Part shown: piece by piece, positions 46,901 through 61,239 of the stretch | Layout of the letters: every line of letters starts with the position of its first letter | Numbering within the stretch: position 1 is the stretch's first letter | Origin: Anisakis pegreffii | Lineage: Eukaryota; Nematoda; Chromadorea; Rhabditida; Anisakidae | Assembly (NCBI GenBank): GCA_035041965.1 | Contig: JAPYMA010000792.1 | Span: 1 to 64,000 of the forward strand | DNA: 64,000 bases | Direction of reading: 5' to 3' | Notes under the pieces: generated by a model | What the model saw: only the letters and a program-made list of their open reading frames with translations | The model's database searches: none | Told to the model about the DNA's origin: nothing | Translations under genes and position numbers: made by a program

Positions 46901-48800
46901 TCGCAGCACCGTTCACCTCGAAATATACGTCGATTCAGTCGAGTAAGTTGATCCGAGCTGATCAGTGCTCAGTGTTCTTATCTGATGCGTCTAAATTGAA
47001 TTTATTTACAAACTGCCGAAATATTTTTATGTTCATTATAAAGTATTGTGAAGAGGAACGAAGCATTATTTTTGCAACGTAGGTGAATAGAGCTGAATTA
47101 TTGACTTGACATCAATAATTGAAGAAGCGTTCTCCTGAATAATCGTCATATGCGCACTACAGTTAAGGAAACGCTGAAAGATCTTAGTTTGGTTCAGTTG
47201 ATGTTATGTGGTTTTTATATCATCTTATTGAAGGCTTCATCTGAAGTGTTTGACTTTTAATTTCAGTATGTCACGTGATTAAGCAGGGTCGTTGTACTCT
47301 GGTCACCACCCTGCAAATGTTCAAAATACTTGCGTTGAACGCATTGGTTCTCGCGTATAGTCAAAGCGTTCTGTATTTGGACGGTATCAAATTCTCGGAT
47401 GCACAAGCCACTATCCAGGGATTGTTGCTAGCCGCATGCTTCCTCTTCATATCCAGATCTCGAGTGAGTTCAACGATTGCTTCGTTCCGCATTGATCAGT
47501 TTTATGCGATACTTGAACGTAAAATCATGTGTTGCTTTAAAAAAGACATGGTGATGGAGGTGATCGTTCTCCGAAGAATTTTTTTCTGACTATGTCAGTT
47601 TTTTTCTGGTTTAACGGAATCATTCATTTGTGACATCGAATGAACTAGTTGAAGCTAATTTGCTGCTTTCGTGTTAATCAACTTCCGTTCGATTGTGTAT
47701 CAGTCAGTAATATCTCATTCATGAAGTAATCCATGTTATTTTAGCCATTAAAAACATTGGCCAAGCAACGTCCCACTCCGAATATTTTCAACGCGTATAC
47801 TCTGCTCACTGTTTCACTGCAGTTTCTTGTGCATTTCGGATGTTTGCTGTACGTCGTGCAAGAGGCGCATATAACTGAGCCACGGTTTGTTTTATACTCG
47901 TTATTTGAATTGTCATTCAGATTGGAATCATTTATCCACAACCATTGAGACTTCAGCTTATAACAATGGCGAATCTTTTCAGTGACAAGATTGACTTGGA
48001 AGCAGAGTTCAAGCCAAATTTGTTAAATTCGGCCGTGTATATTATGGCGATGGCGCTCCAAGTTTCCACTTTTACTGTTAATTATCGGGTACATTATGCT
48101 GATTGTTCATTCAGTTTTTTGAGTTTGTTCTATTAAAGTAAATTCAGAATGAAATTTCCCGATGTATATCATCGCCATTTATGTTTTGGACTTGGATGGT
48201 TGAGGATTTGAACGTGACTTCATCAGTGCGACGTTTACGCATGGATCTGTTTGAATGTTCATGTAGCGATGTTGTTTTTTAAACTGTTCGTTCAGGGTCG
48301 TCCATTCATGGAGAGTCTAATGGAGAATAAACCGATGTTGTATAGTTTATTGTTCTCTGGATGTGCTGTCTTCACACTGGCATCTGGCGTATCGCCTGAA
48401 TTGACAGAGAAATTCGAACTTGTTCAGCTTCCAGCGCAGGTTTGTATTTGAAATTTTTACTTTTTGCGTTAGCATTCAGAGGCTCACGTAGAAATGTCTT
48501 GTGTGCTCTGCATTCGTTGCTGTTGAATTGTTTCTTAACGCAGTCGAAAGCTGTACTTGTGATCAGTCAGAAGCATTCATTAATGTTACAGTTATATTAA
48601 GTAATGTTTGGGCAGAATTAAGTCAGCATCATTTCTTTGCTTTTTCTCTATATTTTTATATATTTGAAAATATGATTCTAAAAAATTTATTCTTATTTCA
48701 GTTCCGTAACGTACTGGTAATGTGTGTGACAATTGATTTAGTAGCCTGTTTTGTCATTGACCGAATATTATGCTTTATCCTCGGGGATATGCGTGCATAG
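40996..48800 (+). CDS. ATP13A1: P5A-type ATPase (ATP13A1), 21 exons
   Basis: An ER P5A ATPase that removes misinserted or mistargeted transmembrane helices. Exons: 40996-41184, 41536-41598, 41796-41885, 42115-42302, 42448-42520, 42772-42997, 43148-43254, 43341-43446, 43700-43906, 44062-44199, 44329-44433, 44593-44784, 45109-45284, 45366-45476, 45766-46000, 46250-46942, 47267-47463, 47745-47884, 47983-48088, 48296-48439, 48702-48800. Phases agree; about 1194 aa (human 1204). Catalytic signatures: TGESVPQM (actuator); the P5A-specific PPELP in TM4; [16 protein letters not shown] (phosphorylated Asp); [16 protein letters not shown]; and [19 protein letters not shown]5A wording includes [25 protein letters not shown] and [16 protein letters not shown]. 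Exon 16 carries an Ala/His/Pro-rich cytosolic insert before [16 protein letters not shown]. The 46000/46250 junction was chosen by phase and length. Confidence 0.97.
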
Positions 48801-51060
48801 CAAACATACCGCTCTTATTGCTTCTTCCCGAAATATGGAATTACGCTGAATTTCTCTTTTCAACTCGATTTTATAGTCATTGTTGTTTTCATTTTTGAAA
48901 TATTTTTTCTTTCGGTTTTTTGGGATATATTTCGTTATTTTCGTTTTTTCATCCCTTTCTAAGTTTTCATTTTCCTATCTCAATTATCGTTGTTTTCGTT
49001 AGTTTTATATCGTCACAATTTCTTTGTTAAGTCGTAATTTCAGTTAATTTAATTCTGTTTTTCTAACTCTAAGCTAATTCTGTTTTTCGCGTGTTGCATA
49101 ATTTATTCTGAGAGCGTTGTGATGCGAATTCGCAAGATCTATCTCTCTTAGTTTTACGGGGTTCTGTAGATTGTTAAGGAATTCAAATCCCATCGAAATT
49201 GGTGGAGTGACTGTTCATAATTCGTTCAACTTTCATTGCATTCATTAGGCGAGAAGATTCGTTCACAAAAATTGTTAATACTTTTCGATTTCTCGATGGA
49301 ATGGAGCAGTGCACTCCTCAATTCAATCTTTCGTTTTTGCCGGTTCTTCCTGCTGATCCAGTGGGACCGTCGAGTAATAACTTATATCGTTTTATTTATA
49401 TCAGTTATCAGCGTTTAGTTCCTCCACCCAAGTATGACGGTTAAATTAAATTTCGAATAATTCTAAACATTTGATTTTTTATTGATAATATCATTTGTAT
49501 TGCATTGTGTTGTGTGTCAATTTTGTTTGTTTATGTCTTTATTTACGTGTCTTGCAAATGTTGATTTGCATTTAACTTATTGTTTGGGAATTCGATTCGT
49601 ATTGTTTTTGTCAGAACTTCCGAATTAACAGATGAGTCTCGTCTGATTAACCCGATCGTATTTCAAATGCTTTTCTATCGAAACACACGGTGTAATCCAA
49701 TGTGAATGTTCACTTACCTTATCTCCTTCTTTTCACTGATTTGTCGTCAGCACTCGACAGTAATGCTTGTTCATATTAATTCTTCATTCATCTTGTTTGC
49801 ACTCTCGCTGATTGACTTAGTTATGTATCATTTGAGAAAGTCGCATGTGTAATGCTCTCCTGCATTCATTTTCTTATAAACGAGCACTCTTAAGTTTTGT
49901 AGAACTCACTATCAATGTTGAGTAATATTGGATATACCCTTCTGGAATATACTCTGTCAATGTTCTAATGGCAGAAACATCATAAATCTGGCCAAAAAAG
50001 GTCTCTGCAGTTGGCAGAGCTGTTGTGTCATATCAGTTATTTTTATTGATTCTGTGAAACGAGTCTTGTGTCAATTGTTTTCATTCTGCTTGTCGATCAA
50101 TTAGTCTTTCATTTGAGGTATTCGTTAAGAAAACAATGAATTTTTCCGACAGAATTGTTGATTAGTGTTCGTAGTAACGTTATTTCCAGTTGCAGCGTTG
50201 GCTGTTTAATCTTCCCATAGTGATTCATTTATTCGATTCTGTTCTCGATGTGTATATTTTGTTGTTATTGTTACTGTTGTTGCTCTGGTTGAAATATAGT
50301 GTCGCGACATTTGTTTATTCGTTGAGTTATTTCTCTGTTCGCTTATTATTCATTTTTCTAAAAAGCCAATCTTTAACATTCTTATTCGTTTGATAATTTC
50401 GAACTCTCTCCCATCTGTTTTTTTTTTGTAAACTCATTACATCAGTTGATGAAAACTTACTGTATCATTTCACGCTTTATATTTCAGTAAATTTTTATAT
50501 GTGCGTAAATTTATATGAAAACGAAGGGGAAGGGCATCTTTGGAATTGATATTGATGACTGCACAGTTGCTTGACTGACTTCACATTTGGACAGTGTTCA
50601 TTTGATTGAAGAAGATCTTTCTGATATGACTTCACATTATACCTTACATGTTATAATAATGATCAGAATTGGTATGAGTGGATTCGATAACGTCATTAAC
50701 ACATCTTAATAACTCCTGAAATGAAACGATAGTTTATTTCATCTGAAATAGTGGAAGAATGTTTTCAAACAATATTTATTTTGTTTTAATGAAAACTCGT
50801 TTCAAGCTTGTAAATGTACACTTGTACGCAATCAACAGTGATATACTGTCTGAGATGAAAAAGTTAGTGAATAAGATGAGTATTATATCAGTTTATGGAA
50901 TTCATTATCCTTTGAGCAAGAAGGTAATTTTTTCATCTGCTGGAACTCGAAAACACTATGCAGGTTCCTGATTGAAGGATTGTCGAGACAGACATCAACT
51001 AAACTATGTCCTCAGCAGATTAACCTGACCATTAACTTCAAAACTAGCATTCACTTATCA
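48801..51060. other. T-rich 3' flank, no gene
   Basis: Sequence is T-rich on the + strand with only short hydrophobic ORFs (for example 50190-50393) that reflect composition. No RNA gene or repeat of note. It likely includes the ATP13A1 3' UTR. Confidence 0.5.
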
Positions 51061-52720
51061 CCCCGAATGAAACAGAACACTACCCACCTGATCAGCTGCA
51101 TTTCCACTATTGCAAAAGTATTCGATCCTTTTTAATCGTTCACGAGTGCTCAACGTCGGTGCGTACATGGATGACGCACATGCTGACCTGCACCACCTCG
51201 ACGTATTCGACTCGGCTGGTGAACAGCAAATGTCACCAGTGGCTGATATCTTCAGCATTGGCCTATTCATCACCTCATCTAAATCTGAAAATCTAGGTGA
51301 AACCTCCAGTAAGCATTTCAACGTGCAACCTGTATCACACAAGTTAAGCGACTACCCGTTTGGCGACCGGACGCAAAATTCTAAGCCACGTCAAGCATCG
51401 AAATTTGTCAAAGAAAGGCTTTAAAGCGTCAACTGACCTCTTGTCTACTACATATGAGTGATGCTGTGCATGATTTACTAAACAGATGCAATTCAACCTT
51501 TACGAGATAATAAGAGAACCAACTTGATTCAATGCACGTTAATAGATGTCCATATTCAATGCCGTCACAGTCGGACAATGATTCTTTTTGCATGAGTTCG
51601 CTGAACAGCTTCAGATGACATTCAATCGGCACTCGACATTTTTGCAGAACTGAAATGCTCGCGGTTATGTTCAAGTTAAAATCGCAATTGTGGTCAGGTC
51701 AAAATTCCGTTTAGATCAGGGATGGTTATTTTGAGGTTGAAGTTTTGCTTTGGCCTTTGAGCGAATGAATGAACGATCACAAGAAGAAAAATGCGAAAAC
51801 TTTGAAAAATTGCTGAACTGTCGTGAAATGATGATGCAGCACCACAGTCTGGCATTTATTTGCATGAGCAATTATTTGGAAACAACAATAAAAGTTCATT
51901 GAATATATGAGTGATGTGGAAAAAACGCATAGGAAGAATTTTTATGTGGAACGTCAAAATGAAATGTGTTCTGCATTGAAATAAGGAACATTTTACGACT
52001 TTTACGAGCGATGATTCAACCGAACAGACGCTTTTTCCTTATTTTTTAGAATGGAAATGATTCCAAAATGTTTAAGAATGCAAGGAATTTTCCGTAGAAA
52101 GATTCACTGAATCAATTAATTTATGATCAGATCGGTCAAAAAAATTGCATTCGTCAGATGTCAGAAATTGGCTGAATCATTGCATCGAAACGTAAGGGTA
52201 CATTCGTTTGCATTGCATAACACCGAGCAGAATGGTGAAAGTCTCGTGAACATTCACTAAAAAGCGCTCACTTCACTCAGCTTATTGTTCACCTCAAACT
52301 TGCAAGCCAACTCAAAACGAAAACTTACAACAAAAAATCGCAGCAATATCATGCAAGGCAATTCGATAGTCATTAGTTCATATTATTCACTTGATTTACT
52401 CACACATTTATCTTGTCCATTCTAATATTCTCTTGATCAGTAGATATAAACTATCAGATACACTCGTATAGTAGTGGTGTGCAAGACTTCTTCATGAAGG
52501 CTTCTGCTGGTAAGATGTTACAATTGAAAGCGAACTGTTCGGGAAACGGTCTCGGAAAAGGAAGAGTGGAGAAGAAAAGGAGTAGGGATAACATGATCAC
52601 GGCTTCAGAACAGAACTGTAGCCAGTCAGATGCGTCATGCAGTAACTTTAGAAACGTTTGAGACTACAATAGTAAATGCTGGTGAAATTGGTGATTCACG
52701 TAGCCTCGCAAAACACTAAC
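51061..52720 (-). other. Unassigned minus-strand exon-like ORFs
   Basis: Two minus-strand pieces are flanked by acceptor and donor sequences: about 51660-51490 (…CATTTCAG before, GTAAAG after; contains IECHLKLFSELMQKESLSD) and about 51300-51090 (TTTTCAG before, GTGGGT after; contains STRERLKRIEYFCN). Joining them in the simplest phase meets a TAG, so they may be a tail of the chemoreceptor-like gene upstream, or separate. I recognise no domain. Confidence 0.25.
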
Positions 52721-53569
52721 CATACTTGAGTTCAACCTTCTGCAGAAGTTTCCGACGTGCGATGCTGAATCGATGACGAATCGGATTTGTACAGATCAGG
52801 TTTATATTCGAAATAATCAGCAGCAATATGGGTGATACCGTAACGATAATAAATTTGGGATGAAGTGTTGATGGCATCACGTTAAACTTGTAAAACAATA
52901 CCAGACTATTTACAAACTGAAATGAAAGTTTGAAGACAATCCAAAAAATATTCACAACATTCGTCTCAGAATACGAACTGAGGTTATCATGAGTACCATA
53001 AATATATCCAAATGAGGTGCATATCCACCATTGGTGTTTGACTGAGAACGAAAGACCGATAACCAAATATACTCAGATCAGGATGCACTTAATCGTAGTC
53101 AACATTTATGGAATAATTCGTAAAATAACGCAGGCATAGCAAAAATATCATTGTAATGGTACACTGCAAGTGCTGTGTGCTAAATTTAACAAAAAATGTC
53201 GTTCCCTGGAAAGAACTGTAACGAAAAACATGCAGCATGATACGTTATGATCACCTTGCATATATATTCACATTTTTCAAGGCACTGACATTTTCATCAT
53301 AGTTTCACACTAAAATATTCATGAATTCGTCAATCAAACTGTCCAGTCGAGAATCCATTAAACGGAAAGGAAGACACTCTTCAAAAATATAGTCTTTTCA
53401 AGCAATTCAACTGCAACATTCGTGGATGCTTTTGAATTGTTCTGAAATTGTTGACTGTAATCTGCCGGTGAATATTTCTCTAATATTAAAATGATAATTA
53501 GCGTTCCACTTCCCAGAGCCTTTATCAAAAAATGGTACTGTTGGAGATCGTATACAAAGAGTAAATTCA
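52721..53569 (-). CDS. Serpentine chemoreceptor-like gene fragment
   Basis: Two credible minus-strand exons. 53569-53378 encodes a hydrophobic segment followed by LILEKYSPADYSQQF and a Lys/Glu-containing VAVELLEKTIFL, similar in layout to the third intracellular loop of nematode Sra/Srab/Sre receptors. 52916-52721 (acceptor TTTCAG, donor GTTAGT) encodes two hydrophobic helices, the second ending NPIRHRFSIARRKLL like a TM7-plus-basic-tail. Their phases do not join directly, so at least one exon is missing from my model, and TM1-3 were not located (53621-53806 may hold part). Chemosensory function is inferred from this layout only. It could be a decayed copy. Confidence 0.4.
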
Positions 53570-54249
53570 CTACCAAAACAAAATGATATTTATGTGAGCA
53601 ATTTTCTGAAATGTTTGAAATTAATCGAGCGAGAATTTTAGAAATTGAGTAATAGTCAACGATGAATCCGTAGTAAATTTAATGATATCTTTGGTAAATG
53701 ATGTTTTCACCATTAACCTTTCATCCCACGGAGACCAATTTATTTGAGTCAAGTCCTTGACAGAAGTTTTTAGGGCACTTTTTGTGGACTGACTGTATAT
53801 ATTCAATACGCAAACACACCTGGTTTCATTTGGAGCCGAACGGCCTTCTCAGCAACGACAAAGAAAATACTTTTCGGAAATTATTCAAATGTTCGATAGC
53901 AACCTAATTTAACATGAAAAACAAGCCCATCTAAAAGGAATCAACGAACATTCGGAATGGTCATTTCGGCACTATCGGTCAAACACTAATCAGTTTCATT
54001 GTCGCAACTGAATGGTATTGGTCATGTCATCAGACAGCATAATTTCATGCATCCCATGTATTCCATAACAATCAAAATATACTGATTGTATGCACCGCCA
54101 AACTGTGCGCAGTTGATTTCTGTACACAAAACCAATGCACTATGACAAGAAAAACAGAGCTTTCATATTCATATTACCCGAATGCTTATTGTTAGTTTTG
54201 ACTTTGCTGCAAACAGACTTGAACGCTGTTGAAAACAAAAGATCTTTAG

Positions 54250-54780
54250 ATCAGGAAAAACATGTGTGCTCTGTTTTTCACGACCAATGGATTCTCCAGA
54301 TCCTCTAGTTCCAGAAAAACATATATGTTGTCTGGCGATTTTATTTGCTTGCAGTAGTACTGAGGGTTTTCTGCATCTATCTCGAAATTTCCGAAATGGC
54401 AGAATTCACCTGACGTTAATACTGTGAGAAAATGGACTTGAAGCACTGCAAATAAGTGTTTGAGAATCAAGAATTTCATTTACACATGTAAGTGTACTGT
54501 TATTAGCTTAGACCCGAGAAGACAAGATGGTTTAGCATAGAATATGTAGTATGCCCTTGCGGCATGATCATTAGCAACATTATATGAAACATTAATTTGA
54601 ATTTGAATAATTTGATCACCGTTTTCAAAGTAACGGTACTTTCGGGTCTGCCCGATAACATGTCTGTTTCTTTTGACCAACGCATTCTCCAGATTCTCTA
54701 GTTTCAGAATAATATATATGTTGTCGGGCGATCTTGTTTGCTTGCAGCACTATTGAGGGTTTTCTGAAACTATATCTTAT
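54250..54780 (-). repeat. Degenerate modular repeat (locus C)
   Basis: Two copies, about 54274-54376 and 54660-54770, share 'ttctccagat.ctctagtt.cag', 'catatatgttgtc.ggcgat.tt' and 'tttgcttgcag.a.ta.tgagggttttctg'. The wording is a divergent form of the modules in arrays A and B. The minus-strand ORFs at 54246-54479 and 54480-54685 are by-products, although both remain open across a repeat copy. Confidence 0.65.
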
Positions 54781-55469
54781 AGCTGAGTGACTCGTTGTAA
54801 TTGCATTGATCAGTGTATACCTTCCGGTGAGGGCCCGTAAAGTTGCTCCGGATTAATGTGCAATTTTCGTCAGAAATACACTCATTCGACATTTTAGTGC
54901 AACGGTGATGAATAACAAGAAATTGTAGTTTGTAGGATGATTCTTTTTCTGTTCGTTTGTATTGTATCATGGTGTTAGGCTATCCATTCAGTTTGCTTTT
55001 TAAGTGTTTCCCATCTTTGGAATGTTTTCTGGTTTCAGCGATTCAGTTCGCGTGCTTTTTTGGTAGATTGTGTGTTTTCATGTTGAATTGTGATCTCTCA
55101 GAAAAGTTCTTGTGCTAGCTGGAGTTGGAGGGGTGGACTACCCCGAGGGTTCCGTCCAGTGTCGATATTGTCGACCGTTTTGATTGATTACAACACTTAC
55201 ATGATTGTGGCTGATTCGGATGTTTAGGCACTTCTAAATGGCTGAAATGATTTTCTTTGGTGACTGACCATTTTGAGTGAGCATAATCGTTAGAAAGTTT
55301 TGATTGGCTAATATGCGTTTAGAAACATTTGTTTTGTTATATGCGAAATGATGAATGCCGGAACGTTAATTGCTCATGTTATTTAATTTAATGAGTGAAC
55401 AATTGTTTAGAACAGTGTGTATTTATTATCGATTGTGCCTAGGTAAGTAAGCGTTCTACGAACACAGAA
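54781..55469. other. 5' flank of PLPBP, no gene seen
   Basis: AT-rich with a short GC-richer patch at 55120-55160. No conserved coding sequence or RNA gene recognised. Confidence 0.4.
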
Positions 55470-57243
<1,774 letters not shown>

Positions 57244-58273
57244 TGCAGTAGTCTTTTTGTGTTTGGAATGTAAATGCTATTGATTTGGTGAATTTGTTTC
57301 GATAGATCAGACTTAGCTCGATGTTCACGTATTGAATGTGATATTATGCAGACATTCTGTTTAAATATTTTCTTCATAATCATTTCATTGCCATTTTAAT
57401 TTCTTGTAATTTGACTGATTGTCAGTTGTCACGATGTGATTATATTCTTTTTGTGTTGTCATCTTCTTACCAGTCGTAGAGGAGACATGCTGATTATGTT
57501 TATTGCGATTGTAAGTGTACAAGGCATTTTGTTCAGTCGTCAGGCCATTCTAAACTGTATTGTATTGTACCATTTTGGTTCATCTGTTTGACAAGTTGAT
57601 ATTCAAGATGCTTTGAAGTCTAGAGATTTATGTTGTTCGTTGATTTGTTTAAACGAATCGCATTCAGTTTCCACATACAATTATTTTATGTAGAAATCTT
57701 AGAAACACTTTAGTGTGTTCAACGTTGTATTATTTGGAATATTCAACCGGTTATTTCGGCATTTATATTCACCATAATGACTGAATGGAAACATATTTCT
57801 TGCATATACGTGTTGTGTCGCATACGATAACATATATCATAATGCCAATCCTCAGTTCATGACAGTTTTCATTTGTGTGGTTTTGTTATTCATCAAATCC
57901 ATAAAATATTTCCCTATTGGGCCTGTATTGATAGTAATCGAAAATGTTGAAACGAACAGAGTAATGAGAATTCGTAATGTTAGCTAGAAACTTATTATGG
58001 AAATCGTTGTATAGTTGAGTATGTAAAACGGAATAGGATGAATTTATCGTTTATGAGTGGAGTAGTTAGTTGCCTTAACACTCTCAGGACATGATCAATC
58101 GAAGGCATATCGCTCGCTATCGCCTGTGTTTCAAGATTTGACTGAAACCTGCCGTATCTGTAATTCATTTATCAGTTAATAAAGGTGCGATGAAATTTTC
58201 AGAAGTTGATCTACAAAGTGATCACATTACTTATAAAGGCTCGTTGTTGTCATTGATTAAATCTGCTTGAAAG
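57244..58273. other. Spacer between PLPBP and EXOSC6
   Basis: About 1 kb of AT-rich sequence without conserved coding potential or structured RNA that I can see. Too long for a typical compact nematode operon spacer, although not excluded. Confidence 0.4.
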
Positions 58274-59670
58274 ATGTTGCATTCATTAGTTGAATCAGTT
58301 CCATTGGCGTCACTATTGAAACGAACAAAAAGCTCGGTGGATACAAAACGAGGCGATGCAGGCTTTCGGACGATTTGTGAGTTTGTTAGTGATTTATTTG
58401 ATGTTTATTGCCAATGCCCGATGCGTCGCTGTTTGCAGTTGTACGCAGTGGTATCTTCGACGCATGCAAAGGTTCTGCGTATATTGAGATGGGATCGACG
58501 AAGGTCGTTTGTACAATGTTGGTTTTTGAGAATTACCATTTTTATGTTTCATTTTGCAGATATGTTTGTGATTGATGCGATTCAATTATTTCAGTGACGG
58601 ACCAAAAGAACCGACGAAAAATTTGGATTTCGATTGCGGTGAAGGTATTGTTAACGTAAGTTTAATGCAGGTTTCCAAATCAGTTGAAAGTGTCAGCATG
58701 CGGTAAGAGTGATTAAAAAATTTTAGATCATTCAACGCGGAATTGACTAAAACTCAAAAAAAAAAACTCATTCTGATTTGGTGAATCGCGTGGTAGGACG
58801 GGAACTAATTTCTGTTCAAGCGAGAATCAGTCGCAGGTTGACTTGATTTGAGGAATATGAACAAACTCTGGGTTTATTGATTTGGAATTGTTCTATAGCA
58901 TGAAGTTAGGTGACCATCAGAGAGAAGCAGATGACATTCATTTGGCTGGAGAGACAATAAAATTTTCGAGTTACAGGTTCAAGTAGTAGGTGCCGTTGAG
59001 GGTTCAAGTCATACGATTGAGTCGGCATTGAAAGCGCTTATCGCACTCGAGCAACTTTCTAAGGTATATCTAACTGCTGTGTGCGTGTACATCTTGCCGA
59101 TTGTACTGAAACACTTTTTGATTTGTATAAGGAAATTTTTCTTATTTTGTTATGTTTCAATGAATTGTTTGAAGAAAAAAAACTGAACTCCTTTCATTGC
59201 ATCTTATGATCGCATCTAATGCAATCTTGTCAGTTTTTCCTCTTCCCAAAGTGAATTCAAGCCCGAATTCTTGTGCGAATCATTCGTATGGAAACACTGA
59301 ATCCGTATCATTTCATCAGATGCAAGTCGACGTCGAAGTGACAGTTCTGGATGATGACGGCGGTGTACTGGCGGCTATCTTAATGTGTTCTTCGCTGGCT
59401 CTGTGCAATGCCGGCATTCAGACGCTCGATATGTGTGTGGCGGCTTATGTGATAATTACGGAAAATGGTGAACTGAAACTGGATGCATCGAAATCATCGG
59501 ACTGTCACTGTGCTGCATCTGTAACGCTAGCCCTGATGCCGTCTCTGAAACAAGTGATTTGTTGTGAACAAACTGGAACAGCCAAACTGAAACAGTTCAA
59601 AGAAGCCACGCAACTGGCCGCTAAAAGTGCTTTATATTTATGGCCAGTCCTCAAAAATGCAATCAAGTGA
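58274..59670 (+). CDS. EXOSC6: RNA exosome core subunit MTR3 (EXOSC6), 5 exons
   Basis: A catalytically inactive RNase PH-fold subunit of the exosome ring (3'-5' RNA processing and decay). Exons 58274-58376, 58439-58517, 58595-58655, 58977-59063 and 59320-59670 join in phase to 226 aa (human 272). Markers: FVRSGIFDACKGSAYIEMGSTKVVC (VYARAGL..KGSAY block, split here for length by exon 1/2), QVDVEVTVLDDDGG, LALCNAGIQ, VTLALMPSLKQV and a C-terminal LYLWPVLKNAIK. The last two favour MTR3 over RRP41 or RRP46. The region between the two RNase PH halves is shorter than in human and lacks the Gly/Arg-rich loop. The ATG directly follows AG (..gcttgaaag). An overlapping AATAAA pair lies 177 nt after the stop. 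Confidence 0.9.
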
Positions 59671-59846
59671 TCGGAAGTTTGATACATTTCTGTTGTTATT
59701 GATAATGGTTATTGTTAATTAACTGATTGATCTGCATCATAAATACGGCATGTTTAAAGAGAGAAATGAGCAACATATTTTCACTGCGATGTTTTTGTCT
59801 TCGTCAACAAAATCTAGAAAACTTCACATGTATTAGCTGAAAGTGG

Positions 59847-59856
59847 AATAAATAAA
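59847..59856 (+). terminator. Candidate poly(A) signal of EXOSC6
   Basis: Two overlapping AATAAA hexamers (aataaataaa) lie 177 nt downstream of the stop. Confidence 0.55.
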
Positions 59857-61239
59857 TTGCAAGCTCTGTATGATATGAAAATTGCCATCTCTCATTCGTT
59901 GCTACATTTTACCGTTTTATCCTTGGAAGGACACTAGTGTATATTCATTCTAGAATTAATATACAGTATTGTCCTTCGAGTTTTGCCTCAATATTGTTTA
60001 CACTGTTATTTGCGTTGTTGTCGAAAATATTCACATCGAATCAGGACATTCACCCGTTTAATGTGCTCACCGAATACAGCGATTACATTATTTATTTGTT
60101 CACTTAATCAGCAATTACAATGTCAATTCATTACGAGTTTATGCCTCTCTGTTATCACATCCTTCCTTCCTTGACATCCTTCATAACGAGCATCTAAAGA
60201 TATTGTAGCGCAGGAAGCCACGTTTTCATGGAATTCTAATGTCGACTGTTGATTTGACTCTCACAGAGATGTAGGGCTACTCTCCCACGTTACTTAATGA
60301 TTTCTAGGGAGAGGGACTTGAAAGGAACCCGAAAATCGCTCTGCTTGATCGATTGAACTTGTGTCCAGAGCAGTTGTTTAAAACATCTGACATCAATAAG
60401 TCAGTAATCTTTCGGAATTAATAATAGACAGCGATTACATTAAATAACACTAAATAACAGGTGTAACTCGGCAAATCCGTAGCGATCGGCATATTAAACA
60501 ATCTACAACTAAACTGAGCACAATGTTCATTATGTCATTTGTATAAACACGCGGCATAATAGACACTGTGCCCAGTAAAACAACTTGATAATCTCTAATT
60601 AAATCATCAACAAATCAACATCTCATCTGCAATAAAACCGAAATTACAGAAAGGCAAAACAGTGCAATCAATGAAAGCAATAAGTATATTTGTCTATAAG
60701 CATTGCAGAACCAAAACACAAGAACATATACAGATACGAACTGGGAAAATTAGCACACAGCAAATATTGAAATTCAAAAGTGTACAACAAAACTGCAAAG
60801 ACATTATGAAACGGAGCACGAGAACAGCAGAACATAAAGACACAACTTAGATAACGATAACAACAATCGTAACGATCAAAATTGTGATACTCATCAACAG
60901 ATTATGCTCTATATTACAACAGTAATCGCCAAAAGCACAATTTAATTTCTTCTGAAAAAGCAGAAAATAGAGTGAACAAGAAAATGGAAAACGAATAATA
61001 TACTTAATATGCGCTACTTCATACAGACTATTGTATAGACATGAAATTTCCAAGTTGTGATGCTATTTCAAATAAGAACTGGATCGCGAAACTGTATTTC
61101 TTGCCAGAAACAAACCGGGATTACATGCTCAACATCACTATCAGTTCAAAAGAGATACAAGGCACACACGAAATACAACACAATAAAAGACGTTCGAAGG
61201 TAGTGAATATCACAAGGAAACTTTAATCAGTTGTCAGTT
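59857..61239. other. Convergent intergenic interval EXOSC6 / MON1
   Basis: No gene recognised. Short ORFs (60662-60850, 61041-61226) are Lys/Gln/Thr-rich and lack family features. A short 'gataacgataacaacaat' tract lies near 60850. Confidence 0.45.

Noticed and set aside
46550..46916. Overlapping ORFs on both strands at ATP13A1 exon 16
   Set aside because: Shadows of the GC-richer Ala/His/Pro-rich insert in the true frame.
52930..53066. Continuation of the chemoreceptor exon upstream of 52916
   Set aside because: A TTTCAG acceptor at 52917-52922 on the minus strand and loss of membrane character mark it as intron.
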